A stretch of DNA of 20,325 nt from JAVBNF01 sp031551725. Its GTDB lineage: Bacteria; Bacteroidota; Bacteroidia; Bacteroidales; P3. Under the pieces are notes generated by a model. It was not told the origin of the DNA. It saw only the letters and a program-made list of their open reading frames with translations, and made no database searches. The position numbers and the translations under genes are program-made. The first letter of the stretch is position 1; each line of letters begins with the position of its first letter. Shown here one piece after another: positions 1-7,476 of the stretch. The stretch is from positions 1 through 20,325 of the forward strand of contig JAVBNF010000051.1 of assembly GCA_031551725.1 (NCBI GenBank), written 5' to 3'.

Positions 1-23
1 AGAAAAATGATAAATGGGATGAC

Positions 24-167
24 CCGTAGGGGCACCCCTTGCGGGTGCCCTTTTGATGGGCGATACGCCCGTACATTGTCGTTCAAAGGGGCACCCGCAA
101 GGGGTGCCCGTACAGCAATCGGTGGCACGTTGTTGTTGGCATTGCAACCGCAAGGGGTGCCCGTACA
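24..167. repeat. Cluster of short palindromic GTAGGGG-type repeats
   Basis: Four related units lie close together. Unit 1 (26-50) begins GTAGGGG and folds with arms GGGCACCC (30-37) and GGGTGCCC (43-50) around a CTTGC loop. Unit 2 (58-74) is a small GGGCG/CGCCC hairpin ending in CGTAC. Unit 3 (89-113) has the same arms as unit 1 in the opposite orientation and also ends in CCCGTAC. Unit 4 (148-166) keeps only the right half of that design. The same family recurs at 3343-3408, and a different core with the same TGTAG lead is at 7304-7331. These look like non-coding dispersed elements (REP- or MITE-like). The reading frame across 7-282 exists only because the repeats lack stops. Confidence 0.75.
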
Positions 168-237
168 GACCGCAGCCGATAATTGTAATTGTGTTTTCAT
201 GTTGTGTTATTTAATTGTTTTTATGTTTGAGTCAACC

Positions 238-254
238 GAGACCCGTAGGGTCTC
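238..254. repeat. Short perfect hairpin GAGACCC/GGGTCTC
   Basis: Arms GAGACCC (238-244) and GGGTCTC (248-254) enclose a GTA loop. The element sits just left of the long branched inverted repeat. It resembles the nearby GTAGGG-containing palindromes but has a different stem. A TAnnTTTG-like box (TATGTTTG, 222-229) lies just before it, without a convincing -33 element. Confidence 0.55.
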
Positions 255-260
255 AATGTG

Positions 261-440
261 CATAAAAAAAGGCGCGAATTGAATTCTTATTCTTCAAGAG
301 GTACCGGCAAGCACCTACGACTAAAAATAAGACACAACCCACGCCGTGGACACAGCATGAGCGCATCGCTTACATTTCTTTTAGTCGTGAAAATTTTGCC
401 GGTTTTCTTGAAAAGAATTTAAGCTTACGCTTTTTTATTT
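261..440. repeat. Long branched inverted repeat (candidate structured RNA or MITE)
   Basis: About 180 bp fold back on themselves in register. The pairs seen are AATTCTT (282-288) with AAGAATT (413-419), TTCAAGA (293-299) with TCTTGAA (406-412), CCGGCAA (304-310) with TTGCCGG (396-402), and ACGACTAAAA (317-326) with TTTTAGTCGT (379-388). The outer ends are an A-tract (264-270) and a T-tract (430-437). The apex carries two further small hairpins, CCACG/CGTGG (339-349) and AGCG/CGCT (360-370). The stem is interrupted by unmatched bases at several places, as in structured RNAs or decayed mobile repeats. No protein frame explains it. I cannot name an RNA family, and the coding strand is undetermined. 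Confidence 0.6.
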
Positions 441-551
441 AATTAATGTGTTTTTTTCTAATAATTTATATTTCGTTATCTTGTTAACTCGTCACCTTGT
501 TAACTTATTATTTCCGCAAAGGTAAAAATATTTTTAATAAAAAACAAACGA

Positions 552-583
552 TTTGTCGTTATCAAACGTTTTTCTTATCTTTG
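552..583 (+). promoter_or_regulatory. Bacteroidota-type promoter of sufS
   Basis: A -33 element TTTG (552-555) and a -7 element TATCTTTG (576-583) are separated by exactly 20 bp. This fits the Bacteroidota primary sigma consensus TTTG-N19/21-TAnnTTTG. Transcription would start around 590, leaving a leader of about 18 nt before the ATG at 608. Confidence 0.8.
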
Positions 584-607
584 TAAATTAATTTTTGCAT
601 TAATATA

Positions 608-1825
608 ATGATTAATATTTCGCAAATACGCAGTCAATATCCGATTTTGGAGAGCAAAGTAAACGGCAAACCGCTTGTTTACTTTGATAATACAGCCACT
701 ACCCAAAAGCCGGAATGTGTTGTAAAATCGCTGGTTGATTATTATCAAAATTTAAATAGCAATGTGCATCGCGGTGTTCATTTTTTGAGCCGCGAAGCAA
801 CGGAAGCATTTGAAATAGCACGCAAAAACGTGCAGAATTTTATCCATGCAGCCAATTCCTACGAAATTATTTTTACCAAAGGCACTACGGAAAGCATTAA
901 TTTAGCTGCCCAGTGTCTTGGAAAGCAATACCTAAAAGCCGGCGACGAGGTGCTTATTTCCGCCATGGAACATCATTCCAACATTGTGCCGTGGCAAATG
1001 GCATGTAAAGAACACGGCGCTATTTTAAAGGTTATTCCTCTCCTACCCAACGGCGAATTGGACATGCAGGCGTTTGAAAAATTGCTTTCGCAAAATACGC
1101 GTATTGTTGCCGTGGCGCATACTTCAAACGTTTTAGGAACCATTAATCCGGTTAAGGAAATCATTCAGAAAGCCCATCAAATGGGCAGCATTGTACTGAT
1201 TGACGGTGCTCAAGCTGTTGCTCACAGCAAAATAGACGTGCAAGATTTGGATGCGGATTTCTTCGTATTTTCCGGACATAAAATGTATGCTCCGATGGGC
1301 GTAGGCGTTTTGTATGGAAAAGAAAAATATCTGAACGAAATGCCGCCTTATCAATATGGCGGAGAAATGATTAGCGAAGTACGCTTTGAGAAAACGACGT
1401 TTAACGAACTGCCTTTTAAATTCGAAGCCGGAACCCCGAATGTTGCCGATGTTTTAGGGCTTTCGGAAGCTATCAACTACATTCAATCCATCGGCATTGA
1501 AAATATTGCATCGCATGAAGAAATGCTTCTGAAATATGCTACGCAAGAATTAGAAAAAATCGGCGACATTGAATTTTACGGTACTTCGCAACACAAAGCC
1601 GGTTTAATTTCCTTTAATATCAAAGGTCAACATCCGTTTGATGTTGGTTCGATTTTGGATCATTTGGGCGTTGCTGTCCGCACCGGTCACCATTGCGCAC
1701 AGCCGTTAATGGAAATTTTAGGCATAAGCGGAACTGTTCGCGCCTCATTTGCAGTTTACAACACGAAAGAGGAAGTGGATATTTTTATTGCGGCCGTAAG
1801 GCAGGCCAAACAAATGCTTTCGTAA
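608..1825 (+). CDS. sufS: Cysteine desulfurase SufS
   Basis: A PLP-dependent class V aminotransferase-fold enzyme that takes sulfur from L-cysteine, giving alanine and a protein persulfide for Fe-S cluster assembly in the cytoplasm. At 405 residues the length is normal for SufS. The PLP-binding lysine is K225 in SGHKMYAP. H123 (in the MEHHSN motif) and D199 (LIDGAQ) sit where cofactor ligands are expected, and the persulfide cysteine is C363 in RTGHHCAQP, with R378 near the C-terminus. The start is supported by the promoter ending at 583 and the typical N-terminus. In many Bacteroidota sufS follows sufBCD; here about 600 bp of non-coding repeats precede it and it has its own promoter. The lipoprotein gene begins one base after its stop, so the two are probably cotranscribed. 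Confidence 0.95.
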   Translation: MINISQIRSQYPILESKVNGKPLVYFDNTATTQKPECVVKSLVDYYQNLNSNVHRGVHFLSREATEAFEIARKNVQNFIHAANSYEIIFTKGTTESINLAAQCLGKQYLKAGDEVLISAMEHHSNIVPWQMACKEHGAILKVIPLLPNGELDMQAFEKLLSQNTRIVAVAHTSNVLGTINPVKEIIQKAHQMGSIVLIDGAQAVAHSKIDVQDLDADFFVFSGHKMYAPMGVGVLYGKEKYLNEMPPYQYGGEMISEVRFEKTTFNELPFKFEAGTPNVADVLGLSEAINYIQSIGIENIASHEEMLLKYATQELEKIGDIEFYGTSQHKAGLISFNIKGQHPFDVGSILDHLGVAVRTGHHCAQPLMEILGISGTVRASFAVYNTKEEVDIFIAAVRQAKQMLS

Positions 1826-1826
1826 A

Positions 1827-3338
1827 ATGCAGCGAAAACCAATTGAAATATATTTGCTCCCCTTTTTCGGAATGCTTGTATTAGCAGGCATTTTATTCAG
1901 TTCGACTTCTTGTCAACGCGAACTAACATACGAAAGCGATCCTTCTGTAAATTTACGTTTTTCATCTGATACCGTACGTTTCGACACCGTATTTACCACA
2001 CTTGGAACCGTTACAACTGTTGTTAAAGTTATTAATACCAGCGACAAAAATATAAACATCGACCGTGCTTATATTGCCGGTGGCGCTGCATCATGCTTCC
2101 GTATGAATATTAGCGGGGACACAAGTTTATGTGTTCAAAATCTACAAATCCGGGCGAAAGATAGTGTATTTATTTTCATCAAGGCAACGATTAATCAAAA
2201 CACACAAAATTTACCGTTTGAAATTTTAGATTCGATTGTTTTTCAAACTGCAAACCGTACACAAAGCCTTATTTTATCGGCCTGGGGACAAAATGCCTAT
2301 TTTCATCTTCCAACCGGAAATATGACTATTTATACAACAAACGATGATGGCAGTAAGGATTCCATGAAGGTCGCCTGTTCTTTTATCGACGCTTCGCAAC
2401 CGCTTCCAAACGACAAACCGCATGTTTTCTATGGTTATGCAGTCGTTCAAACAGGAACTACGTTGATTATTCCCAACAATACCCAATTGCACTTTGCTCC
2501 AAAAGCATCGTTATTGGTGCAATCCGGAGCAAAGATACAAGTAAACGGAACACTGAACAATCCCGTTGTTTTCGCAGGCATGCGCACCGACAAAGAATAT
2601 AGCGATGTTCCGGGACAATGGAACGGCATTATTCTTGAAGCCGGCAGCGAAAATAACCGTTTTGAATATGCAATTATCAGAAATGGAACTACCGGTTTAC
2701 AAACCGACAGCATTACAAACGACCAATATGCCGCAGAACTATACAATACTATCATTACCAATATGAACGGAATCGGCATTCGTTCGCGTGGAAGTAAAAT
2801 CTTGGCCGAGAATTGCGAATTCAGTAATTGCAAAACCTACGTTGCTTTGCTTAATTACGGCGGCGACTACAGCTTTTTTCAATGCACTTTTGCCAATTAC
2901 TTTTACAACTTATATGCTCCCGACCGCGATTATACGCCGGCTGTTTGGCTGAGTAACACAACCCTTACCGGCACGATTGCAAATCCACTTGTGAATGCGG
3001 AATTCAACAGTTGTATTGTTTATGGAAATAGAAATATTGAATTCGAAATGAAACAAGTAGGCGATGATACATTTTCATATCGCTTTCTCTACTCACTTTT
3101 CCGTGCCAATACTAGCGGTTGGAAAAACGTATCTCAAAATGTTTTGAACTGTAAATTTAATATAGATCCGCTATTTAAGGATGTCAATAAAGGGAATTTT
3201 GATATTTCAGAGCGTTCATCACCAGCCGTTTCAGCCGGAAACCCGAGTTTACCATCGTCCATTCCATACGACATCAAAGGACGCCAACGGCCAAGCCCGC
3301 CAACAATGGGAGCGTATGAATATTATAGTGACAAGTAA
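1827..3338 (+). CDS. Right-handed beta-helix lipoprotein
   Basis: A 503-residue exported protein of unknown function. The N-terminus has a basic start, a hydrophobic stretch (about 9-25) and a lipobox-like STSC with C29 as the likely lipidation site, so it is probably anchored in the outer membrane or on the surface. Residues about 40-155 resemble a beta-sandwich. From about 205 to 450 the short beta-strand repeats with Asn and Gly turns (for example TTLIIPNN, LLVQSGAKIQVNGTLNNPVVFAG in part) indicate a parallel beta-helix. The C-terminus has the common ending GRQRPSPPTMGAYEY. Beta-helix proteins of this type often bind or cleave glycans, but no catalytic residues can be assigned. It starts one base after the sufS stop, so translation is probably coupled, though a functional link to Fe-S assembly is not obvious. 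Confidence 0.8.
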   Translation: MQRKPIEIYLLPFFGMLVLAGILFSSTSCQRELTYESDPSVNLRFSSDTVRFDTVFTTLGTVTTVVKVINTSDKNINIDRAYIAGGAASCFRMNISGDTSLCVQNLQIRAKDSVFIFIKATINQNTQNLPFEILDSIVFQTANRTQSLILSAWGQNAYFHLPTGNMTIYTTNDDGSKDSMKVACSFIDASQPLPNDKPHVFYGYAVVQTGTTLIIPNNTQLHFAPKASLLVQSGAKIQVNGTLNNPVVFAGMRTDKEYSDVPGQWNGIILEAGSENNRFEYAIIRNGTTGLQTDSITNDQYAAELYNTIITNMNGIGIRSRGSKILAENCEFSNCKTYVALLNYGGDYSFFQCTFANYFYNLYAPDRDYTPAVWLSNTTLTGTIANPLVNAEFNSCIVYGNRNIEFEMKQVGDDTFSYRFLYSLFRANTSGWKNVSQNVLNCKFNIDPLFKDVNKGNFDISERSSPAVSAGNPSLPSSIPYDIKGRQRPSPPTMGAYEYYSDK

Positions 3339-3342
3339 CGGC

Positions 3343-3408
3343 ATGTAGGGGTAAACGCACGTGTTTGCCCAATGTAACAAAATGTAGGGGCATCCCTCGC
3401 GGATGCCC
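3343..3408 (+). repeat. Two tandem GTAGGGG palindromic repeats
   Basis: Unit 1 (3343-3370) starts ATGTAGGGG and folds GGGTAAAC (3349-3356) with GTTTGCCC (3363-3370), with one G-T pair. Unit 2 (3382-3408) starts ATGTAGGGG again and folds GGGCATCC (3388-3395) with GGATGCCC (3401-3408) around CTCGC. The leading bases are constant while the two arms change together. The pair lies between the lipoprotein stop and the peptidase start, where it could also weaken transcription or stabilise a transcript end. Confidence 0.75.
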
Positions 3409-3432
3409 GGAATTTTTAAATTTAAAATTAAA

Positions 3433-4419
3433 ATGAATATAGTTTCACAAATAAAAGCTTTGTTTATTGTTTTCACATTTATTATTTTTAATTTTTCAAT
3501 TGAAATAAAAGCACAAGAAGATAATATTCATGCAGATATACCAGCTGATAAATTATATGAAGGTATATGGCGCAACGATCATGTGAGAGCGGCTAGACTT
3601 GACAAAATCAACAAGCAGTCATTTTTAATTTGTGTACTCGATTCTATTACAACCACATTTGCCATTCCGGCGGAAGGAAAAGTGATTTCAAAATTCGGAA
3701 AACGCGGTAAACGGATGCATACAGGGACTGATATCAAGCAACGCAAGGGCGACACAATTCGCGCGGCATTCGAAGGCTTGGTCAGAATGTCGAGGCTCTA
3801 TTCCGGTTACGGAAATGTAGTCGTTATTCGTCATTACAATGGTTTGGAAACTTTATACAGCCATAATTCAAAAAATTTGGTAGATGTGAATGATTATGTA
3901 AAAGCCGGTGAGCCGATCGCTTTGGCAGGACGAACAGGCCGGGCTACCACAGAACATTTGCATTTCGAAACCCGTTTTCTGATGGAGCCTTTTAATCCCG
4001 AAATGATTTTCGATTTTGAAAAAGGCGAGATTAAAAACAATTACCTAAAATGTAGCAAAGGCCGCATCAGCGTAAAAAATGTTCCAAATTCGACTGCATA
4101 TGATGTCACCGAAGTAATTGATGATAATGATGATTTGGATGAGGACATGGATACTGTTTTACTTGCTGAAACCAATGTAAACAAGTCTGCCCCCAAAGAT
4201 TCTTCAAATAAAAACATTAAATCACCCGATAAAAAATCGAAAACACAAACAGCAAGCGCTAAAAAATCGAAAACGAAATATCACACTGTAAAACAAGGCG
4301 AAACCTTGTATTCTTTAGCTAAAAGATATGGCTGTACGGTAGACGATTTACGCAAGTGGAATAAGATTGGAAAAGACAATCGTATTTCCATTGGAAAGAA
4401 GTTGGTGGTATCCAAATAG
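3433..4419 (+). CDS. M23 family metallopeptidase with C-terminal LysM domain
   Basis: A secreted cell-wall endopeptidase of the LytM/M23 family, or a non-enzymatic regulator of amidases, acting on peptidoglycan in the periplasm. From the ATG at 3433 it has 328 residues: a signal peptide (about 1-28, cleaved near IKAQ), the M23 domain (about 78-195), a Lys/Ser-rich low-complexity linker (about 230-282) and one LysM peptidoglycan-binding domain (about 283-326). The zinc and catalytic signature is complete: H96 and D100 in HTGTD, H144 in YSH, and H175 and H177 in HLHFE, which supports an active enzyme. An ATG at 3403 lies inside the palindromic repeat and would put ten extra residues before the signal peptide, so it was rejected. 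The stop lies one base from the stop of the convergent RhuM-like gene. Confidence 0.9.
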   Translation: MNIVSQIKALFIVFTFIIFNFSIEIKAQEDNIHADIPADKLYEGIWRNDHVRAARLDKINKQSFLICVLDSITTTFAIPAEGKVISKFGKRGKRMHTGTDIKQRKGDTIRAAFEGLVRMSRLYSGYGNVVVIRHYNGLETLYSHNSKNLVDVNDYVKAGEPIALAGRTGRATTEHLHFETRFLMEPFNPEMIFDFEKGEIKNNYLKCSKGRISVKNVPNSTAYDVTEVIDDNDDLDEDMDTVLLAETNVNKSAPKDSSNKNIKSPDKKSKTQTASAKKSKTKYHTVKQGETLYSLAKRYGCTVDDLRKWNKIGKDNRISIGKKLVVSK

Positions 4420-4420
4420 T

Positions 4421-4981
4421 TTATTCTTGTTTTGAACTACGAAAACCTATTTGTTTACGAGGCTTTTCATCGATTTGTTTTCGACTAAAAAATTCAGCAA
4501 GCGTTTTATACACTTCGCTGATTTGTTCTTCGGTAAACTTTTCAGAGTTAATAATTTGTTGTTCTAATTCGGTAATTGCTTTGTCGAATTCTTGTTTAGA
4601 AACGGGGCGTTGAATGGCATAGCCATTAATAATATAATCTTTCAATACTTTGTTTGCCCAAATACGAAACTGTATGCCGCTTTTAGATTTTACGCGGTAG
4701 CCTACAGATAAAATCATATCCAAACTATAATGTGCTACGTTCCTTTTCACACTCCGTCTTCCTTCTTGTCGAACTTGTAAGAAATCCTTACATGTTGGAA
4801 TTCCTTCTAATTCACCATCTTCGTAAACGTTTCGGATATGCATTGTAATATTCTGAGAACTTGTTTGGAATAATTCCGCCATTTGAGCCTGATTTAACCA
4901 CACTGTCTCATTATACCATCTAACTTCAAGTTTAATCTTCCCGTCTAAACTTTGATAAATAACTAAGTCTTCTGTTTTCAT
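4421..4981 (-). CDS. RhuM-family protein, compact form
   Basis: A 186-residue protein with the conserved N-terminal region of the RhuM (virulence protein RhuM) family. The pattern VWLNQAQMAELF (27-38), QNITMHIRNVYEDGEL (43-58), EGRRSVKRNVAHYSLDMI (73-90) and GYRVKSKSGIQFRIWA (94-109) matches family members closely. The first part looks like a DNA-binding helix-turn-helix. RhuM proteins are usually above 300 residues. Here the conserved block ends near 122 and is followed only by a short, charged, partly coiled segment (127-165) and a basic tail. It may be a genuine short subfamily or a truncated copy. Such genes are common in accessory regions, often near toxin-antitoxin or restriction genes, but their biochemical role is unknown. 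It separates the peptidase gene from mutB and runs opposite to both. Confidence 0.8.
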   Translation of the reverse strand: MKTEDLVIYQSLDGKIKLEVRWYNETVWLNQAQMAELFQTSSQNITMHIRNVYEDGELEGIPTCKDFLQVRQEGRRSVKRNVAHYSLDMILSVGYRVKSKSGIQFRIWANKVLKDYIINGYAIQRPVSKQEFDKAITELEQQIINSEKFTEEQISEVYKTLAEFFSRKQIDEKPRKQIGFRSSKQE

Positions 4982-5097
4982 GATTATAAAAATTTTGTCT
5001 ATATATATAAACGCGATGGGGTACCCTTTTTATTCTTTTTGGAAACAGAATTTATTAACACTTTTTCAACAAAAGAGTATTTTTTTTTAATTTTTAA

Positions 5098-5128
5098 TTT
5101 TTAATTCCTAATTTTATTCGTACATTTG
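5098..5128 (+). promoter_or_regulatory. Probable promoter of mutB
   Basis: The -7 element TACATTTG (5121-5128) fits TAnnTTTG. The -33 position has TTTT (5098-5101, spacing 19) in place of TTTG. Transcription would start near 5135, about 32 nt before the ATG at 5167. Confidence 0.6.
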
Positions 5129-5166
5129 CACATTAAAACAAGAAATTTTTAAACACTCCTAAATAT

Positions 5167-7299
5167 ATGAGACCTGACTTTAAAAACGTTGACTACAAGG
5201 CAACGCCCAAAGGAAAAGGCGCTACAGGCAAAACCGATTCTTGGGTTACACCTGAGCAAATTCCGGTTAAACCGGCCTACACAAACGATGATTTGAAAGG
5301 CATGGAACATTTGAACTATGCAGCCGGCCTTCCGCCGTTTCTGCGTGGACCTTATTCAACCATGTATGTGATGAAACCGTGGACTGTCCGTCAATACGCC
5401 GGATTTTCTACCGCTGAAGAATCGAATGCTTTCTACCGCCGCAATTTAGCTGCCGGTCAAAAAGGTCTTTCGATTGCATTTGACTTGGCTACTCACCGCG
5501 GATACGACTCCGACCATGAGCGTGTTGTTGGCGACGTTGGTAAAGCCGGCGTAGCTGTTGACTCCATTATGGATATGAAAATTTTGTTCGACCAAATTCC
5601 GTTGGACAAAATGTCGGTTTCCATGACCATGAATGGCGCCGTTCTTCCAATTTTGGCATTTTATGTCATCGCAGCTGAAGAACAAGGCGTTCCGATGGAG
5701 CAACTTACAGGTACCATCCAAAATGATATTCTGAAGGAATTTATGGTGCGTAATACCTACATCTATCCTCCCACTCCTTCAATGAAAATTATTGCCGATA
5801 TTTTTGAGTTCACCTCTAAAAATATGCCGAAATTCAATTCCATTTCAATCTCCGGATACCACATGCAAGAAGCAGGTGCGACTTGTGATATTGAGTTGGC
5901 TTACACTTTGGCCGATGGTCTTGAATACCTTCGCGCCGGTGTGAATGCAGGCATGAATATCGACGACTTCGCCCCTCGCCTTTCGTTTTTCTGGGCAATC
6001 GGTATGAACCACTTTATGGAAATTGCCAAAATGCGTGCAGCTCGTTTGCTTTGGGCAAAAATCGTAAAACAATTCAACCCGAAAAACCCGAAATCATTGG
6101 CTTTGCGTACTCACTCGCAAACTTCGGGCTGGTCGCTTACCGAGCAAGATCCGTTCAACAACGTTAGCCGTACATGTATCGAAGCAATGGCTTCCGCATT
6201 GGGACATACTCAATCGTTGCATACCAACGCATTGGATGAAGCAATTGCATTGCCTACCGATTTCTCGGCTCGTATTGCACGTAATACACAAATTTATTTG
6301 CAAGAAGAAACCGACATCTGCCGCGTGGTTGATCCATGGGCCGGTTCTTACTATGTTGAGTCTTTGACTAACGAAATTGCTGAAAAAGCATGGAAATTGA
6401 TTCAAGAAGTTGAAGAGCTCGGCGGTATGGCAAAAGCGATCGAAACCGGTATTCCTAAAATGCGTATCGAAGAAGCCGCTGCACGCAAACAAGCGCGCAT
6501 CGACTCCGGCGCCGATACCATTGTTGGTGTTAACAAATACCGTTTGGATAAAGAATCTCCGATTGAAACATTGGAAGTTGACAATACCGCTGTTCGCGAA
6601 GCACAGCTCAAACGTTTGGCCGAACTCCGCGCCAACCGCAACGAAGCAGATGTTCAAGCAGCATTGGCCGCTTTGACCGAATGTGCTAAAACCGGCAAAG
6701 GCAACTTGATGGCATTAGCTATCGATGCAGCACGTAAACGTGCTTCTTTGGGAGAAATTTCAGATGCGCTCGAAGCAGAATTCGGACGCTATAAAGCAAT
6801 CATCAGAACTATTTCAGGCGTGTATAGCTCAGAAACAAAAAACAACGACGAATTCCGCAAAGCAGTTGAAATGACTGATGCTTTTGCAGAAAAAGAAGGC
6901 CGCCGTCCACGTATCATGGTGGCAAAAATGGGACAAGACGGTCACGACCGTGGCGGTAAAGTAGTAGCAACCGGTTTTGCCGACATCGGCTTTGACGTGG
7001 ATATGGGACCTTTGTTCCAAACACCGGCAGAATCTGCAAAACAAGCTGTTGAAAACGACGTTCACGTTTTAGGCGTTTCTTCGTTGGCAGCAGGTCACAA
7101 AACGTTGGTACCTCAAGTAATTGCCGAATTGAAAAAATTAGGCCGTGAAGATATCATTGTGATTGTGGGTGGTGTAATTCCTCCGCAAGACTACGATTTC
7201 TTGTACAAAGCAGGTGCTGCCGCTGTTTTTGGCCCAGGAAGTTCAATTGCCGAAAGTGCAATCAAAGTATTGGAAATCCTCAATAAAATGAGAGCATAA
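5167..7299 (+). CDS. mutB: Methylmalonyl-CoA mutase, large (catalytic) subunit
   Basis: An adenosylcobalamin-dependent enzyme that interconverts succinyl-CoA and (R)-methylmalonyl-CoA in propionate formation or use. The 710-residue length is normal. Residues about 40-560 form the substrate-binding TIM barrel. They include PWTVRQYAGF (71-80), where Y77 corresponds to the active-site tyrosine of the Propionibacterium enzyme, and SGYHMQEAGAT (229-239). Residues about 580-710 form the B12 domain with DGHDRGG (591-597), where H593 is the lower axial cobalt ligand. SSLAAGHKTL and GGVIPPQDY follow. No mutA-like small subunit precedes it, although Bacteroidota usually have mutA directly upstream; instead there is a RhuM-like gene on the other strand. 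It could work with a mutA elsewhere or as a homodimer like E. coli Sbm (ScpA). Confidence 0.96.
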   Translation: MRPDFKNVDYKATPKGKGATGKTDSWVTPEQIPVKPAYTNDDLKGMEHLNYAAGLPPFLRGPYSTMYVMKPWTVRQYAGFSTAEESNAFYRRNLAAGQKGLSIAFDLATHRGYDSDHERVVGDVGKAGVAVDSIMDMKILFDQIPLDKMSVSMTMNGAVLPILAFYVIAAEEQGVPMEQLTGTIQNDILKEFMVRNTYIYPPTPSMKIIADIFEFTSKNMPKFNSISISGYHMQEAGATCDIELAYTLADGLEYLRAGVNAGMNIDDFAPRLSFFWAIGMNHFMEIAKMRAARLLWAKIVKQFNPKNPKSLALRTHSQTSGWSLTEQDPFNNVSRTCIEAMASALGHTQSLHTNALDEAIALPTDFSARIARNTQIYLQEETDICRVVDPWAGSYYVESLTNEIAEKAWKLIQEVEELGGMAKAIETGIPKMRIEEAAARKQARIDSGADTIVGVNKYRLDKESPIETLEVDNTAVREAQLKRLAELRANRNEADVQAALAALTECAKTGKGNLMALAIDAARKRASLGEISDALEAEFGRYKAIIRTISGVYSSETKNNDEFRKAVEMTDAFAEKEGRRPRIMVAKMGQDGHDRGGKVVATGFADIGFDVDMGPLFQTPAESAKQAVENDVHVLGVSSLAAGHKTLVPQVIAELKKLGREDIIVIVGGVIPPQDYDFLYKAGAAAVFGPGSSIAESAIKVLEILNKMRA

Positions 7300-7303
7300 T
7301 AAT

Positions 7304-7331
7304 GTAGATACGCAATGCATTGCGTATCTAC
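7304..7331. repeat. 28-bp perfect palindrome, TGTAG family
   Basis: Two 14-bp halves (7304-7317 and 7318-7331) are exact reverse complements with no loop. The left half begins GTAGATACGC. It lies five bases after the mutB stop and just before the terminator. The leading TGTAG matches the start of the GTAGGGG repeats, so it may be a related dispersed element with another core. Confidence 0.75.
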
Positions 7332-7337
7332 AAAAGC

Positions 7338-7375
7338 AAAAGCGCAGAAAGATAATTCTTTCTGCGCTTTTTTTT
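7338..7375 (+). terminator. Intrinsic terminator of mutB
   Basis: A perfect 14-bp stem, AAAGCGCAGAAAGA (7339-7352) with TCTTTCTGCGCTTT (7357-7370), closes a TAAT loop and runs into eight T residues. The A-rich left flank lets it act for the convergent LysE-type gene as well. Confidence 0.92.
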
Positions 7376-7476
7376 ATTTACGCTTCAATTGCGCACATAT
7401 TCTTCAGAAATATTTCTCTTTGCCGTTTTTTTTTAGAGAGTACACTGATTTACAAGGGAAGAACAACGACAGTTTT

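Noticed and set aside
7..282. Open frame of 91 codons at the left edge
   Set aside because: It runs through several palindromic repeats, has no recognisable domain or promoter, and is best explained by the repeats lacking stops in this frame.
3403..3432. Ten-codon N-terminal extension of the M23 peptidase
   Set aside because: The ATG is inside the palindromic repeat, and the residues would precede a normal signal peptide that starts at 3433.
5446..7065. Several long antisense frames inside mutB
   Set aside because: They are shadows of a long, strongly conserved coding gene and encode no recognisable domains.
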